In this document: piece by piece, positions 7,682 to 14,710 of the stretch | Layout of the letters: each line of letters begins with the position of its first letter | Position numbering within the stretch: position 1 is the first letter of the stretch | Assembly (NCBI RefSeq): GCF_021556435.1 | Contig: NZ_JAKGCU010000038.1 | Coordinates: forward strand, 1-32,804 | DNA length: 32,804 nt | Direction: 5' to 3' | Origin: Gordonia tangerina | GTDB lineage: Bacteria > Actinomycetota > Actinomycetes > Mycobacteriales > Mycobacteriaceae | Program-made: the position numbers and the translations under genes | The notes under the pieces: generated by a model | What the model was told of the DNA's origin: nothing | The model's database searches: none | Seen by the model: only the letters and a program-made list of their open reading frames with translations

Positions 7682-7738
7682 TGCAGATACTCCGCTTCCC
7701 AAGCTGAATACGCGGGTTCGATTCCCGTCATCGGCTCA
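7682..7738 (+). pseudogene. 3' half of a tRNA-Gly(CCC)-like sequence without a 5' half
   Basis: GCTTCCCAAGC gives an anticodon loop TTCCCAA (anticodon CCC). It is followed by a T-arm GCGGGTTCGATTCCCGTC and an acceptor-like ATCGGCTCA, closely resembling the 3' half of actinobacterial tRNA-Gly(CCC). The upstream ~30 nt do not form a D-arm, the anticodon stem has a mismatch, and only AGCCG/CGGCT could pair as acceptor. It is not a working tRNA by eye. It lies about 150 bp inside the prophage from the ssrA fragment and may be a second att-site scar or an ancestral attachment core. A perfect GTTGCCA/TGGCAAC inverted repeat lies nearby at 7621-7635. Confidence 0.55.
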
Positions 7739-7796
7739 GGTCAGACACCGTTTCATCACAAAACTTACTCTTATCATTACTCCTACGGGACACAAA

Positions 7797-7833
7797 CAAA
7801 AAACGCCCCGACCCCAAGGTTGGGATCGGGGCG
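7797..7833 (-). terminator. Intrinsic terminator at the left end of the prophage
   Basis: On the minus strand an 8-bp stem CGCCCCGA/TCGGGGCG, a mismatch, and CCC/GGG enclose a 6-nt loop. Six T residues follow, a classical rho-independent terminator just downstream of the small gene ending at 7846. The hairpin is nearly symmetric but the T-run exists only for the minus strand. Confidence 0.85.
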
Positions 7834-7845
7834 CTCTTTGGCCCG

Positions 7846-8034
7846 TCAGTCGATGTGCTCCAGGTTGGCGAACAGCCCGAGTGCAGTATCTCCAGGGTTC
7901 CCATCGCCGGATGGGACGTGAGTCGTCTCCACCCAACACATACCGCCGACCTCATGGTTGAAGATGCCGGTGATATGTCCAGCCCACCCGTAGCGCGTGT
8001 TGATAACCCGGTCTCCGACCTTGAAGTCAGGCAT
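7846..8034 (-). CDS. Small prophage protein of unknown function (62 aa)
   Basis: MPDFKVGDRVINTRYGWAGH begins a protein rich in short strands, with D-x-V-x-G-D-R-V followed by G-x-I-x-G, reminiscent of small SH3-like/KOW-type beta folds found in phage hypothetical proteins. A strong GGAGGT lies 5 nt before the ATG at 8034. The start overlaps the end of the upstream 51-codon gene by 8 nt, so the two are probably translated together. It is the last gene before the terminator at 7797-7833. No function can be assigned. Confidence 0.7.
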   Translation of the reverse strand: MPDFKVGDRVINTRYGWAGHITGIFNHEVGGMCWVETTHVPSGDGNPGDTALGLFANLEHID

Positions 8035-8182
8035 CGCCGACCTCCACATCCCATTCCGGTGCGGCATTCCCCCATGAGCCGATCGCTTCGGCCACTTCGT
8101 CGGGGTCGAGGACTTCGAGTTCCGGGGCGAATCGGGGATCGGCCACACGGTCGCCAATCCAGTAGCCGTCAGGTGCGGTCAT
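8027..8182 (-). CDS. Small acidic prophage protein (51 aa), unknown
   Basis: The frame MTAPDGYWIGDRVADPRFAP continues through ELEVLDPDEVAEAIGSWGN to a TGA inside the next start region. It is strongly acidic with one predicted helix (DPDEVAEAIGSW). TTGGGGGC directly precedes the ATG at 8182 as a ribosome site. The tight overlap with the downstream 62-aa gene and the 10-nt gap from the upstream 32-aa frame support a small operon. Not recognised as any family. Confidence 0.6.
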   Translation of the reverse strand: MTAPDGYWIGDRVADPRFAPELEVLDPDEVAEAIGSWGNAAPEWDVEVGDA

Positions 8183-8192
8183 GCCCCCAAGT

Positions 8193-8291
8193 TTACTTCT
8201 GGTGTGTGTCTTCGAGGGTCCACCACACGAGGGTTAACGACACAGCGAGTAGCGCGAGTACGTCGAGGACGTCAGCGGTCGTCACGGTCAT
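8193..8291 (-). CDS. Putative 32-aa single-pass membrane micropeptide
   Basis: The frame MTVTTADVLDVLALLAVSLT ends LVWWTLEDTHQK. It has one hydrophobic helix (VLDVLALLAVSLTLVWW) flanked by polar ends, a typical architecture for small phage membrane proteins. It lies immediately downstream of the 23-bp palindrome and is the first frame of the three-gene unit ending at 7846. There is no strong Shine-Dalgarno before the ATG at 8291, so the call depends on position and composition. Confidence 0.4.
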   Translation of the reverse strand: MTVTTADVLDVLALLAVSLTLVWWTLEDTHQK

Positions 8292-8308
8292 TGGACGCAC
8301 CAACGGTC

Positions 8309-8341
8309 GTTATGGTTCCCGGAACCATAACTTATGCATAA
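8309..8341. promoter_or_regulatory. Palindromic regulatory region (23-bp inverted repeat plus TTATGCATAA)
   Basis: GTTATGGTTCC and GGAACCATAAC form perfect 11-nt arms around one central base (8309-8331). They are directly followed by the palindrome TTATGCATAA (8332-8341) and further CATAA copies to about 8352. This AT-rich block in GC-rich DNA separates the late-operon terminator from the attL-proximal gene unit. It looks like a promoter with a dimeric-repressor operator for the minus-strand unit. The factor that binds it is unknown. Confidence 0.55.
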
Positions 8342-8361
8342 CTCGCGTCATAAACGACGAA

Positions 8362-8407
8362 AGCGCCCCGCGTCGGACCAGTCGGGGGTTGGTCCGCGCG
8401 GGGCGCT
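8362..8407 (-). terminator. Strong terminator at the end of the late operon
   Basis: AGCGCCCCGCG and CGCGGGGCGCT form a perfect 11-bp stem, with an inner GGACC/GGTCC helix. On the minus strand TTTCGTCGTTT follows. It lies just beyond the 30-codon gene ending at 8439 and should end the late transcript. The T-tract is interrupted but the stem is very stable. Confidence 0.7.
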
Positions 8408-8438
8408 GTCAGGTGTATCGGTGTCGACGGCCAGGGTG

Positions 8439-8531
8439 TTACAGGGACAGGTTAAGAGAGGGAAGGTCGATCCATCCGGCGATCATTCCGATGCCGAACC
8501 AGATGCCGTGAGCAATGGCGAACGGGTCCAC
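8439..8531 (-). CDS. 30-aa prophage micropeptide with a strong ribosome-binding site
   Basis: From the GTG at 8531 the frame reads MDPFAIAHGIWFGIGMIAGW and then IDLPSLNLSL before a TAA. A near-perfect GGGGAGGTGA lies about 4-10 nt upstream, unusually good for this window. The middle (AIAHGIWFGIGMIAGW) is hydrophobic and could span or lie on a membrane. It is the last gene of the late operon, after the SGNH tail protein, and ends before the terminator. The protein is not recognised; the strong start signal argues it is translated. Confidence 0.6.
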   Translation of the reverse strand: MDPFAIAHGIWFGIGMIAGWIDLPSLNLSL

Positions 8532-8600
8532 AAGGTCACCTCCCCTCGAAGGGTTTCAGTCAGACGATCCGCCCGGAAATCTCAGGGTTATGGGCGGGGG

Positions 8601-9920
8601 TCAGAGAGTCAGCCGGGAGGCGTCGATCCCTGCCGCCATCAGCGTGTGCATCGCCCCGGACGGGTGCGTGCCGTCGCCGGTCGCATAGTTCGCCGTTCCG
8701 GTCACCTTCCACAAGCCCGAGTTGCGGGCACTCTCTGCCTGGTCGGCCACCTCGAAGTACCCCGTCAGCGGGTGATCGGGCTGGCCCGCCAACAGTGCGC
8801 CCGCCGTGCCCACGGCCACCGCTGCGAGCGTGGATGGATTGAGTGGCGCACCGGCCCGCAACCAGTCATTGACGCTGTTGCGGACGCCGGTCTGGGCGGC
8901 AGCGGTCTGATTGGCGGTCGTCGCCCACGAATCGGTGCTACTGGACTTCGGGGTGATCGTCGTCTGGAACACACTGATCCCGCGCTGCGCGAGGGCCGTC
9001 CACAACTTGAGAGCGTTCGTCTGCCAGGTCGCCAACGAGTTCCCGTTGTTGAAGATGTCGTTGACCCCGTACTGGCAGATCGCGTGCGAGACGTGATCGA
9101 GTCCCACCGCCCGGCCCCCGCCTTCGTCGGCGGTGTGCCACATGCTCATCGTCTCGCCCTGTTGCGGCAGCCACACGTACCCGAGGTTCAGTGGCTCCAA
9201 GGCGCGCACAATGAATCCCCGGTCGGCGTTGTCGGCCTGCGACGCCGCGATGCTGTCACCGATGATGGCAACGGTCGGGGCGGGGGTGGCGACCTCGCCG
9301 AGGATCATCGCGGGCGAATACACCCACACGAACGACTGGGACACCGCTGTCGTGCTGGGCAATGTCAGGTCCGATCCCACGGTGACACCCTCGCCGAGAC
9401 CGGCTTGCGGGCCGGTGTTGGTGGTCAGGCCACGCGGCCATTTCATTCCCGCCGACGCCACCGATACGTGGGTGCGGGTGTAGATGCGGTCACCCTTCTT
9501 GAACGTGCCCTGCACGGTGAAATACCCATGCCCGCCCGGTTCGATGGTCATCGACCGCGCCCCGGTGGTCGTCCAGCCGCGTTTGCGCTTGCCGGAGGCG
9601 TCCTCCACATCACACTTCACGGTGATCGCGTTGTCGCCATCCACCGGGGACACTGCGTTTGCGTTCGACGTGATGTTGCCGTAGTAGACCCGCAGGTTGA
9701 AGCAGTCGGCGGTGATGACATGGGTGACGCGGCTGGTCTCCTGGGTGGCCGAGCCGTCCGACTTGGCCCGCATGTAGGTCAACGCGGTACGGGTAGCGAC
9801 CGGGACGTGAGTGCCGCGCTGCGCCGAGCCGCCGACGCGGGCGTATGCGCCGCTGAGGTTGCCCATCACCTCGTCGGGCAGGTTGCCGTCGTCGTCAATT
9901 CCGACAGGTACGTAGGCCAT
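8601..9920 (-). CDS. Tail protein with SGNH/GDSL hydrolase domain
   Basis: A 439-aa protein. The N-terminal ~200 residues are beta-rich and resemble tail-fibre structure. The C-terminal half is an SGNH hydrolase: block I IIGDSIA (Ser223 nucleophile), block III GVND (Asn287) and block V DGTHP (Asp416, His419). SGNH enzymes act on ester bonds; on a tail tip the likely role is deacylating cell-surface glycans or lipids during adsorption. It follows another tail protein by 3 bp and is the last large late gene. The active-site blocks are seen directly; virion location and substrate are inferred. Confidence 0.82.
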   Translation of the reverse strand: MAYVPVGIDDDGNLPDEVMGNLSGAYARVGGSAQRGTHVPVATRTALTYMRAKSDGSATQETSRVTHVITADCFNLRVYYGNITSNANAVSPVDGDNAITVKCDVEDASGKRKRGWTTTGARSMTIEPGGHGYFTVQGTFKKGDRIYTRTHVSVASAGMKWPRGLTTNTGPQAGLGEGVTVGSDLTLPSTTAVSQSFVWVYSPAMILGEVATPAPTVAIIGDSIAASQADNADRGFIVRALEPLNLGYVWLPQQGETMSMWHTADEGGGRAVGLDHVSHAICQYGVNDIFNNGNSLATWQTNALKLWTALAQRGISVFQTTITPKSSSTDSWATTANQTAAAQTGVRNSVNDWLRAGAPLNPSTLAAVAVGTAGALLAGQPDHPLTGYFEVADQAESARNSGLWKVTGTANYATGDGTHPSGAMHTLMAAGIDASRLTL

Positions 9921-9923
9921 GGG

Positions 9924-10535
9924 TCATGCTCCAATCAGGAAGGTGCCGGGACGTTCGGGGTTCTCGGTGATACCACCACCGGAGATGATGAAGGTTCCGG
10001 GGCGTTCGGGGTCTTCGGTGAGCGTTCCGCCACCGCCGGGGGCGTAGTCCTCCAACCGCACATAAGAGGCTGTAGCTTCCGCTTCGGTGATGAAGTCTGC
10101 GGTGCCCGCAGCAACCCGCGCGTCCACCGCATCCCGCGTAGCTCCTGACGTGACGAATCCCGCCACCGTCTCATTCGTCGTTGGGGTGATCCCCTGCTCA
10201 TCGACGTAGTCGGCCACCACCTGCGCCAACCGTTGCGCCGACGTCTGTGGAGGGATCGCCAGGTTCGCGGCAATCAACCCCCACAACTCACCCCCACCCT
10301 CAGGGACGTCGAAGTCGACCGACTTTGCGCCCGCCAGGCCGGCAACCGACCACGGACCCTCCGCCAAATCCAGGGTCACCAACTCGTCATGAGCGCATTT
10401 TTTGTTGTGGATCTTTGGGTACACGATCGAGTCGTCGGCCGGGTTTTGGAACGTGGAACGTGGCCGGAACCGCAAATCCTTTGTTCCCGTGATCGACGGG
10501 TAGCCGTCACTGATTTTGAATGTCACATCAGGCAT
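9924..10535 (-). CDS. Putative minor tail protein with C-terminal PERPGTF repeats
   Basis: A 203-aa protein starting MPDVTFKISDGYPSITGTKD. An N-terminal beta domain is followed by a helical segment (TSAQRLAQVVADYVDEQGIT) and a low-complexity C-terminus in which TEDPERPGTFIISGGG is repeated as TENPERPGTFLIGA. The ATG at 10535 is chosen from GAAAGGGGG upstream rather than the earlier in-frame codon at 10562. It lies between a 61-aa gene with the related start LPDVTF and the SGNH tail protein, so a tail-tip or fibre-attachment role is likely. No family name can be given. Confidence 0.65.
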   Translation of the reverse strand: MPDVTFKISDGYPSITGTKDLRFRPRSTFQNPADDSIVYPKIHNKKCAHDELVTLDLAEGPWSVAGLAGAKSVDFDVPEGGGELWGLIAANLAIPPQTSAQRLAQVVADYVDEQGITPTTNETVAGFVTSGATRDAVDARVAAGTADFITEAEATASYVRLEDYAPGGGGTLTEDPERPGTFIISGGGITENPERPGTFLIGA

Positions 10536-10563
10536 TACTGTCCCCCTTTCAGGGCATGACAAA

Positions 10564-10590
10564 CACCCCCAACCAGGGTGGGTGGGGGTG
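10564..10590 (-). terminator. Hairpin with short T-run inside the tail operon
   Basis: On the minus strand CACCCCCA pairs with TGGGGGTG (8 bp) around an 11-nt loop and is followed by TTTGT. It sits in the only sizeable gap (91 bp) between the tail genes at 10627 and 10535. It may be an attenuator reducing expression of the two distal genes, or a processing site. The weak T-run makes full termination doubtful. Confidence 0.45.
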
Positions 10591-10626
10591 GACGGTATTC
10601 AGTTATGGGGAAATTTCAGAGGCGCG

Positions 10627-10812
10627 TCATGGTCCTGCGAATCCGACTTCGGACACCACGACCGGATCGGGGGTCGGGTTGTCTTCGGTTGGTTCACCGG
10701 GTTGGGTGCCGACGACGCGAATCCAGTTGGCGGGTAAACCTGAGTCGCCTCCTGAGCCGCGCGTCACAGTGAAGGTGACGTCGGGTAGCTCAGGCAGGGT
10801 GAAGGTGGTCAT
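10627..10812 (-). CDS. Small tail-operon protein (61 aa)
   Basis: MTTFTLPELPDVTFTVTRGS begins a short protein with a proline-rich C-terminus (TQPGEPTEDNPTPDPVVVSE). The PDVTF-T/K-V/I motif at its start is shared with the start of the next gene (MPDVTFKIS), suggesting related or modular pieces of one tail component. The ATG overlaps the stop of the upstream 636-aa gene (ATGA) and has GAAAGG 8 nt before it. The function is unknown; the context is tail or receptor-binding structure. Confidence 0.65.
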   Translation of the reverse strand: MTTFTLPELPDVTFTVTRGSGGDSGLPANWIRVVGTQPGEPTEDNPTPDPVVVSEVGFAGP

Positions 10813-12719
10813 GATGCAACCTTTCGGCCGGTGAATGATGCGGATGGGCTGCCGGAGACGCCGCTGATCGCCGACACGCCCCCCACCATGTAGTAGGTGC
10901 TGGAATCGCCGCCTGCGGTTGCGGGTGTGAGTGGCCAGGATGCTGACACACCGGGTCGCACTACCTGACCGGCCGCGAGGTACACGGTGGTGGGTACGCC
11001 CGACATGATCGGACCGGCTATCGCGGTGCCATCGACGTACAGCACCCACAACGTTGGCCGGTACGCATCAGCGGTGCGGTGGTAGCTGCGTACGGACCCC
11101 ACACTCGTTGTGCTGGCATCGCTGGAGTCGTCCCGATTGATCGACGATGCCGAAATCTCATACCACCCCGACTCCGTGATGGTGACCTGCCCCGTCCCCA
11201 GATCGGTGACGGTGACAGCCGACGCCAAATCCTCTACTGTGTAGAACCCGGACGGCATCACCGACTGCCCGCCCGCACCCACAGACAGACCCACCTCGTC
11301 GCCCGACCCACGACGCAGACGCCACGACGCCGCCGTCACACCAGCACCCGCCGGAACCCAATCCGACATGGCGAACGACGCCATGCGGAAACTGTCGACG
11401 GTGAGGAACGCTTGCGTGCCGCGCTGCTGCAAGAATCCAGCCCGCCTGTAGCTGGCACCTTGCGCGACCGTCGCACCAGTATCGGTGACTGATACTCGCG
11501 TGATGCCGTTGACCTGCACAAAGTAGTTATCTCCTGACGCCCGAAACCGGATGATGTCGCCCTGGCCGATACCGATCGACTGTGTTGTGAATGGGGTGTA
11601 CGTCCATGACGACCCGCTGCGCGTGAACTTGCCGACCATCACTGACTCGCGGTCGACAAGGCAGTAGGCGCCCGTCGTCATGTCCGAGTTGCAGCGCAAA
11701 CACAACCCGGTGTCGTATCCCGGCGCCAACGGTGGCCGATCACCGAGCACTGTCGACACCGATTGCGTGTCAGTCACATACGAATACGCAGACAGCTTGT
11801 GATACACACCGTTCGCCGACCCTGACTGGATACCCACATAGCCGTCGTCGCCGCGGATCACGATCTGACTTGACCCTGTAGGCCAATCAGTGCCACTCAG
11901 GGCCGCGCCATCGCTACCGGCGAAAATGGTGGACCACGAGAATCCGCCCTCCGGGGTGGACTCGGTAATGTCCTGCAACTGTTGCTGCGCAGCCATCGCC
12001 GTTTTCTGCGCCGCATCCGCAATCCCGAAAATGCTGGCGATGGTGTCGAAGGCGTCAGCAATCGCGCCTGATCCGCCCGCACTGCCACCTGTCGTGGCCG
12101 AGTTGATGTTCTCGGCAAGGGTGGCTGTGTTTGCTTCTGCAGCAGTGGCCGCGGAGTGCGCTGTGACTGCGGTGTCGTTCAGGTTTCCCACATCGGCGAT
12201 GATGTCCGCCAACGTGCCACCCACCACCGGAATACCCCGAATCGCCTGCAAAATCGCATCGACCAGTGAGTGCACGAAATCCTGGACAGTGTTGACCAGA
12301 CCAGCAAGACTGCCCATGAACGAGTCGATCGCCTGCAACACAGGGTCATCGCCCTCATAGTTGCCCATCATGGCGTCTCGAATGTCGATCAGGACACCCA
12401 CCAGGGGGAGTCCGTCGAAGAAATCGGTCACCAACTCGTGCAGATCGTCGGGGCCTTGGATGGCGGCCGGGTCGGACTGCGCGACGTTCTGCGCGAACCC
12501 CGCGAACAAGTCCACAACAAACCCGAGCGGACCGGCCACATCGGCAGGGTTTCCGGCAGAGGTACCGTTCACCACCGACGGAAACCTGGATGCGGCAAGA
12601 GACTTGAACTTGGCCTTCGACTGGTCCTGCAACGCGGACCCGAGTTGCGACGGTGCACTCACACCCTGCGGCAAATCGGCAGGTGTTGTGGACTCGAATG
12701 GCATGTTGGGCAGGGTCAC
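10809..12719 (-). CDS. Minor tail protein with LamG-like beta domain
   Basis: A 636-aa protein. Residues about 50-250 are helical and rich in Ala, including LGFVVDLFAGFAQNVAQSD and a GIPVVGGTLADIIADVGN segment common in actinophage minor tail proteins. Residues about 270-430 (FSWSTIFAGSDGAALSGTDW onward) resemble a concanavalin/LamG jelly roll. The last ~200 residues are a further beta domain (GWYEISASSINRDDSSDA). The start is GTG at 12719, overlapping the lysB stop (GTGA) with GGAGGG 7 nt upstream. It is probably a tail-tip carbohydrate-binding or fibre protein. Confidence 0.75.
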   Translation of the reverse strand: MTLPNMPFESTTPADLPQGVSAPSQLGSALQDQSKAKFKSLAASRFPSVVNGTSAGNPADVAGPLGFVVDLFAGFAQNVAQSDPAAIQGPDDLHELVTDFFDGLPLVGVLIDIRDAMMGNYEGDDPVLQAIDSFMGSLAGLVNTVQDFVHSLVDAILQAIRGIPVVGGTLADIIADVGNLNDTAVTAHSAATAAEANTATLAENINSATTGGSAGGSGAIADAFDTIASIFGIADAAQKTAMAAQQQLQDITESTPEGGFSWSTIFAGSDGAALSGTDWPTGSSQIVIRGDDGYVGIQSGSANGVYHKLSAYSYVTDTQSVSTVLGDRPPLAPGYDTGLCLRCNSDMTTGAYCLVDRESVMVGKFTRSGSSWTYTPFTTQSIGIGQGDIIRFRASGDNYFVQVNGITRVSVTDTGATVAQGASYRRAGFLQQRGTQAFLTVDSFRMASFAMSDWVPAGAGVTAASWRLRRGSGDEVGLSVGAGGQSVMPSGFYTVEDLASAVTVTDLGTGQVTITESGWYEISASSINRDDSSDASTTSVGSVRSYHRTADAYRPTLWVLYVDGTAIAGPIMSGVPTTVYLAAGQVVRPGVSASWPLTPATAGGDSSTYYMVGGVSAISGVSGSPSASFTGRKVAS

Positions 12720-13345
12720 TTGAGTCCCTCCACGATACTGCGTGCGTGTTCGATGTAGGTTCGGCCACCGTTCCCGGCCATACGCTCCACCCCGTACGAC
12801 GTGTGCCGACCTCCCACCAGGTACCGGTGTAGCCAGTCCAGGGTGTAGCCGGCGTTCCACCACTGCGACGGGAGTGGCTGCCGCAGTCCGGTGACACGAT
12901 CGGCGATCATGCGCAAACCGTTGTTACCTGGCAATGCTGAGATCGGATCATCGGGGATGGACAGCGAATAGCATTGCATCGCATCAATGAATCGTTCCCC
13001 GGCGATGCCCCAGTTGTTGGGGTTGACCCCTTTGTTCGCTACTTGGCGGCGGTGCCGTTTCGGGTCGGCGATGAGCACGACGCCGCGGCAGTGTTTCGGC
13101 CGGTCGTACTGCACGAAATCCCCGGCAGCAGCAGCACCCAAGCTGTAACCGACCAGGATGTACGGTGCCCCATCCTGATCCACAACGGCCAACTGTCGGC
13201 GCGCATCCGACACCGACTCCGCATACGACCGCAACCCAATCGGCCGAATCTCCGCCGTATACGCCAGATCATCACCCTCGATAGACGACAGCATGTTCGG
13301 GCCACCAAGGGATTCGCCAGTGCCGCGCAGCTTGACAACCCTCAC
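12716..13345 (-). CDS. lysB: Lysin B, mycolyl-arabinogalactan esterase-type cutinase
   Basis: A 209-aa alpha/beta hydrolase. The nucleophile elbow is GYSLG (Ser68), with Asp at 132/133 (SIPDDPIS) and His181 (GGRHTSYG) as the likely rest of the triad. This matches phage LysB, which in mycobacteriophages cleaves the ester bond linking mycolic acids to arabinogalactan and releases the outer membrane at lysis. It is shorter than the longer LysB types (about 250-300 aa) and has no N-terminal binding domain. The start is GTG, overlapping the upstream membrane-protein gene (GTGA). Its presence implies a mycolata host. Confidence 0.85.
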   Translation of the reverse strand: MRVVKLRGTGESLGGPNMLSSIEGDDLAYTAEIRPIGLRSYAESVSDARRQLAVVDQDGAPYILVGYSLGAAAAGDFVQYDRPKHCRGVVLIADPKRHRRQVANKGVNPNNWGIAGERFIDAMQCYSLSIPDDPISALPGNNGLRMIADRVTGLRQPLPSQWWNAGYTLDWLHRYLVGGRHTSYGVERMAGNGGRTYIEHARSIVEGLK

Positions 13346-13761
13346 GCCCGCACCCGCCGACGATCACGCGACTGCTCACGCAACAACGACACCAACATCG
13401 GCAGATACGCGACAGCACCCAACGTGTAAATCGCAAACCGAATCTGCTGCCGAAACGGGTAATCCAAATCCCACCACAACGACAACGCAATGTGATCCAA
13501 CACCGCCGACAACACCAAACACTTCGCCAGATAGATTTTCCCGATCTCGTTCTTCCACCAGATCGAACGGAACAAGTACAGGAGGGTGAACACGTTGACC
13601 AGCAACGCCACGAAAAGCAAGGAAATGTTCGCCGCCAGACGGTAATCCAACTCCACAAACAAATCCAACACGAACGCGAAGCACACCATCACCGCAGCAA
13701 CAGCAGTCACCCCCACGATCGGTTCCTGAGTCTTCAACCAGTGAGCTACACGGCAAATCAT
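13342..13761 (-). CDS. Four-helix membrane protein of the lysis cassette (putative holin-associated)
   Basis: A 139-aa protein starting MICRVAHWLKTQEPIVG, with four hydrophobic helices: GVTAVAAVMVCFAFVLDLFV, ISLLFVALLVNVFTLLYLF, LAKCLVLSAVLDHIALSLWW and FAIYTLGAVAYLPMLVSLL. The C-terminus is basic (REQSRDRRRVRA). It lies between a coiled-coil protein and lysB with 4-nt overlaps on both sides. Actinophage lysis cassettes often carry such a protein as second holin or antiholin; that role is inferred from context only. Confidence 0.65.
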   Translation of the reverse strand: MICRVAHWLKTQEPIVGVTAVAAVMVCFAFVLDLFVELDYRLAANISLLFVALLVNVFTLLYLFRSIWWKNEIGKIYLAKCLVLSAVLDHIALSLWWDLDYPFRQQIRFAIYTLGAVAYLPMLVSLLREQSRDRRRVRA

Positions 13762-13994
13762 CGGCCACCCCACGCATCCTGCAACAGCGCAGTCCACCCG
13801 TTCTCCTCCAGATGCCACCGCAACTTCTTCACCGTCTTCATCGACTCGCTGATCGTCGTCTCCACATGCTGGCGCTGCATCGCAGACTGCAACCGTTCCG
13901 CCCGCGCCAACTCTGCCTCCGACTGCGCATCCTGAATCGCCTGAGCGGCCTGCGACTTCACCACATCCATCTCACGCTGCCACGGCCACTTCAT
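13758..13994 (-). CDS. Small coiled-coil protein of the lysis cassette (78 aa)
   Basis: MKWPWQREMDVVKSQAAQAI leads into a continuous charged helix to about residue 65 (SEAELARAERLQSAMQRQ), then ends in NGWTALLQDAWGGR. There is no membrane segment. The start at 13994 overlaps the upstream gene's stop by 4 nt, and the stop overlaps the membrane protein start (ATGA). Similar small proteins occur beside holins and LysB in Gordonia and Mycobacterium phages; the function is not known. Confidence 0.65.
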   Translation of the reverse strand: MKWPWQREMDVVKSQAAQAIQDAQSEAELARAERLQSAMQRQHVETTISESMKTVKKLRWHLEENGWTALLQDAWGGR

Positions 13995-14326
13995 CGCGCC
14001 TCCCGATCCGCGGAAGACTGACGAATCGAATCCAAAATGTGGGTCTGCAGCTTGCCCGCCACATCCCACTCAGAGATCGTGCGCGTCAGATTTTGGATGG
14101 CCACCTTGTCGTCGCGACGTCCCTCACTGAGTTCCGAGATCGTCTGATTCTTCGACGCCACCACTTCAGTGTTGGAATCCCGGAGGGTTTGGATGGTTTC
14201 GCGGTGAAACTTCCCTGGAACCCACCACTCCTGTTTCAACCCCCACAGGGCGATCCCCACCACGACGATGAGGAATCCGACAACCCCGACGGAGTTCCAC
14301 ACGTCGGGGCTGAGGGGCAAGCTCAT
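13991..14326 (-). CDS. Single-pass membrane protein with periplasmic or cytoplasmic coil, lysis cassette
   Basis: A 111-aa protein. One N-terminal membrane helix (VVGFLIVVVGIALWGLKQEW) is followed by a coiled coil (RETIQTLRDSNTEVVASKNQ to IRQSSADREAR). The architecture resembles i-spanin-like or accessory holin proteins. The ATG overlaps the upstream holin stop (ATGA) and its own stop overlaps the next start. A spanin role is doubtful in hosts lacking a Gram-negative outer membrane, but a mycolata-specific equivalent is possible. Confidence 0.6.
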   Translation of the reverse strand: MSLPLSPDVWNSVGVVGFLIVVVGIALWGLKQEWWVPGKFHRETIQTLRDSNTEVVASKNQTISELSEGRRDDKVAIQNLTRTISEWDVAGKLQTHILDSIRQSSADREAR

Positions 14327-14709
14327 GATTTGCGGTGACGCCCGATGTAGCCCTCGACGGTCTTACTCACAACGTCGAGGACCTGGGCAGGTTGCTCACC
14401 GAACCGCTTCTCAATCTCCGCCCGCGCCTGCGCCACCGCATCATCGACACGGCCACTCACATCCGACACCGCGGCATCCACATTCTCGGTGATGATGTCC
14501 GGCACCTTCACCTGCGGAGTGACCTTCGACCGCGCCACCTCCGTCAACGGCACACCCATCACCACCGCAATAGCGGGAATGATCAGCAAGTCCGCCAAAT
14601 CCTTGTTCAACACACCACGAGTCACGAAATAGCCGACCACCGCGACGATGACCGAATACAGGACGAGGCGGACAGGTTCATACGCCCACAACTTCTTCAA
14701 TATGCTCAT
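14323..14709 (-). CDS. Holin (two-transmembrane type)
   Basis: A 128-aa protein directly downstream of lysA. Two membrane helices near the N-terminus (LVLYSVIVAVVGYFVTRGVL and LLIIPAIAVVMGVPLTEVAR) are followed by a long charged tail with amphipathic helices (NVDAAVSDVSGRVDDAVAQA). Size, two-helix topology and position right after the endolysin fit a phage holin that forms the membrane lesion releasing or activating LysA. The ATG is one base after the lysA stop. Confidence 0.75.
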   Translation of the reverse strand: MSILKKLWAYEPVRLVLYSVIVAVVGYFVTRGVLNKDLADLLIIPAIAVVMGVPLTEVARSKVTPQVKVPDIITENVDAAVSDVSGRVDDAVAQARAEIEKRFGEQPAQVLDVVSKTVEGYIGRHRKS

Positions 14710-14710
14710 A

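Noticed and set aside
7666..7738. Functional tRNA-Gly gene
   Set aside because: The 5' half gives no D-arm and only five acceptor pairs, and the anticodon stem has a mismatch; kept only as a remnant.
7475..7921. Plus-strand frame beginning in the ssrA fragment
   Set aside because: The phrase VELRGIEPLSSP is the usual false translation of tRNA/tmRNA 3' ends on the opposite strand.
7531..8600. Integrase or excisionase beside the left attachment site
   Set aside because: No frame in this interval has tyrosine or serine recombinase motifs; the integrase is presumably near the right end outside the window.
8334..10148. 604-codon open frame on the plus strand
   Set aside because: It lies antisense over the SGNH tail gene and neighbours, is Arg/His-rich as expected from the reverse of GC-rich coding DNA, and shows no domain.
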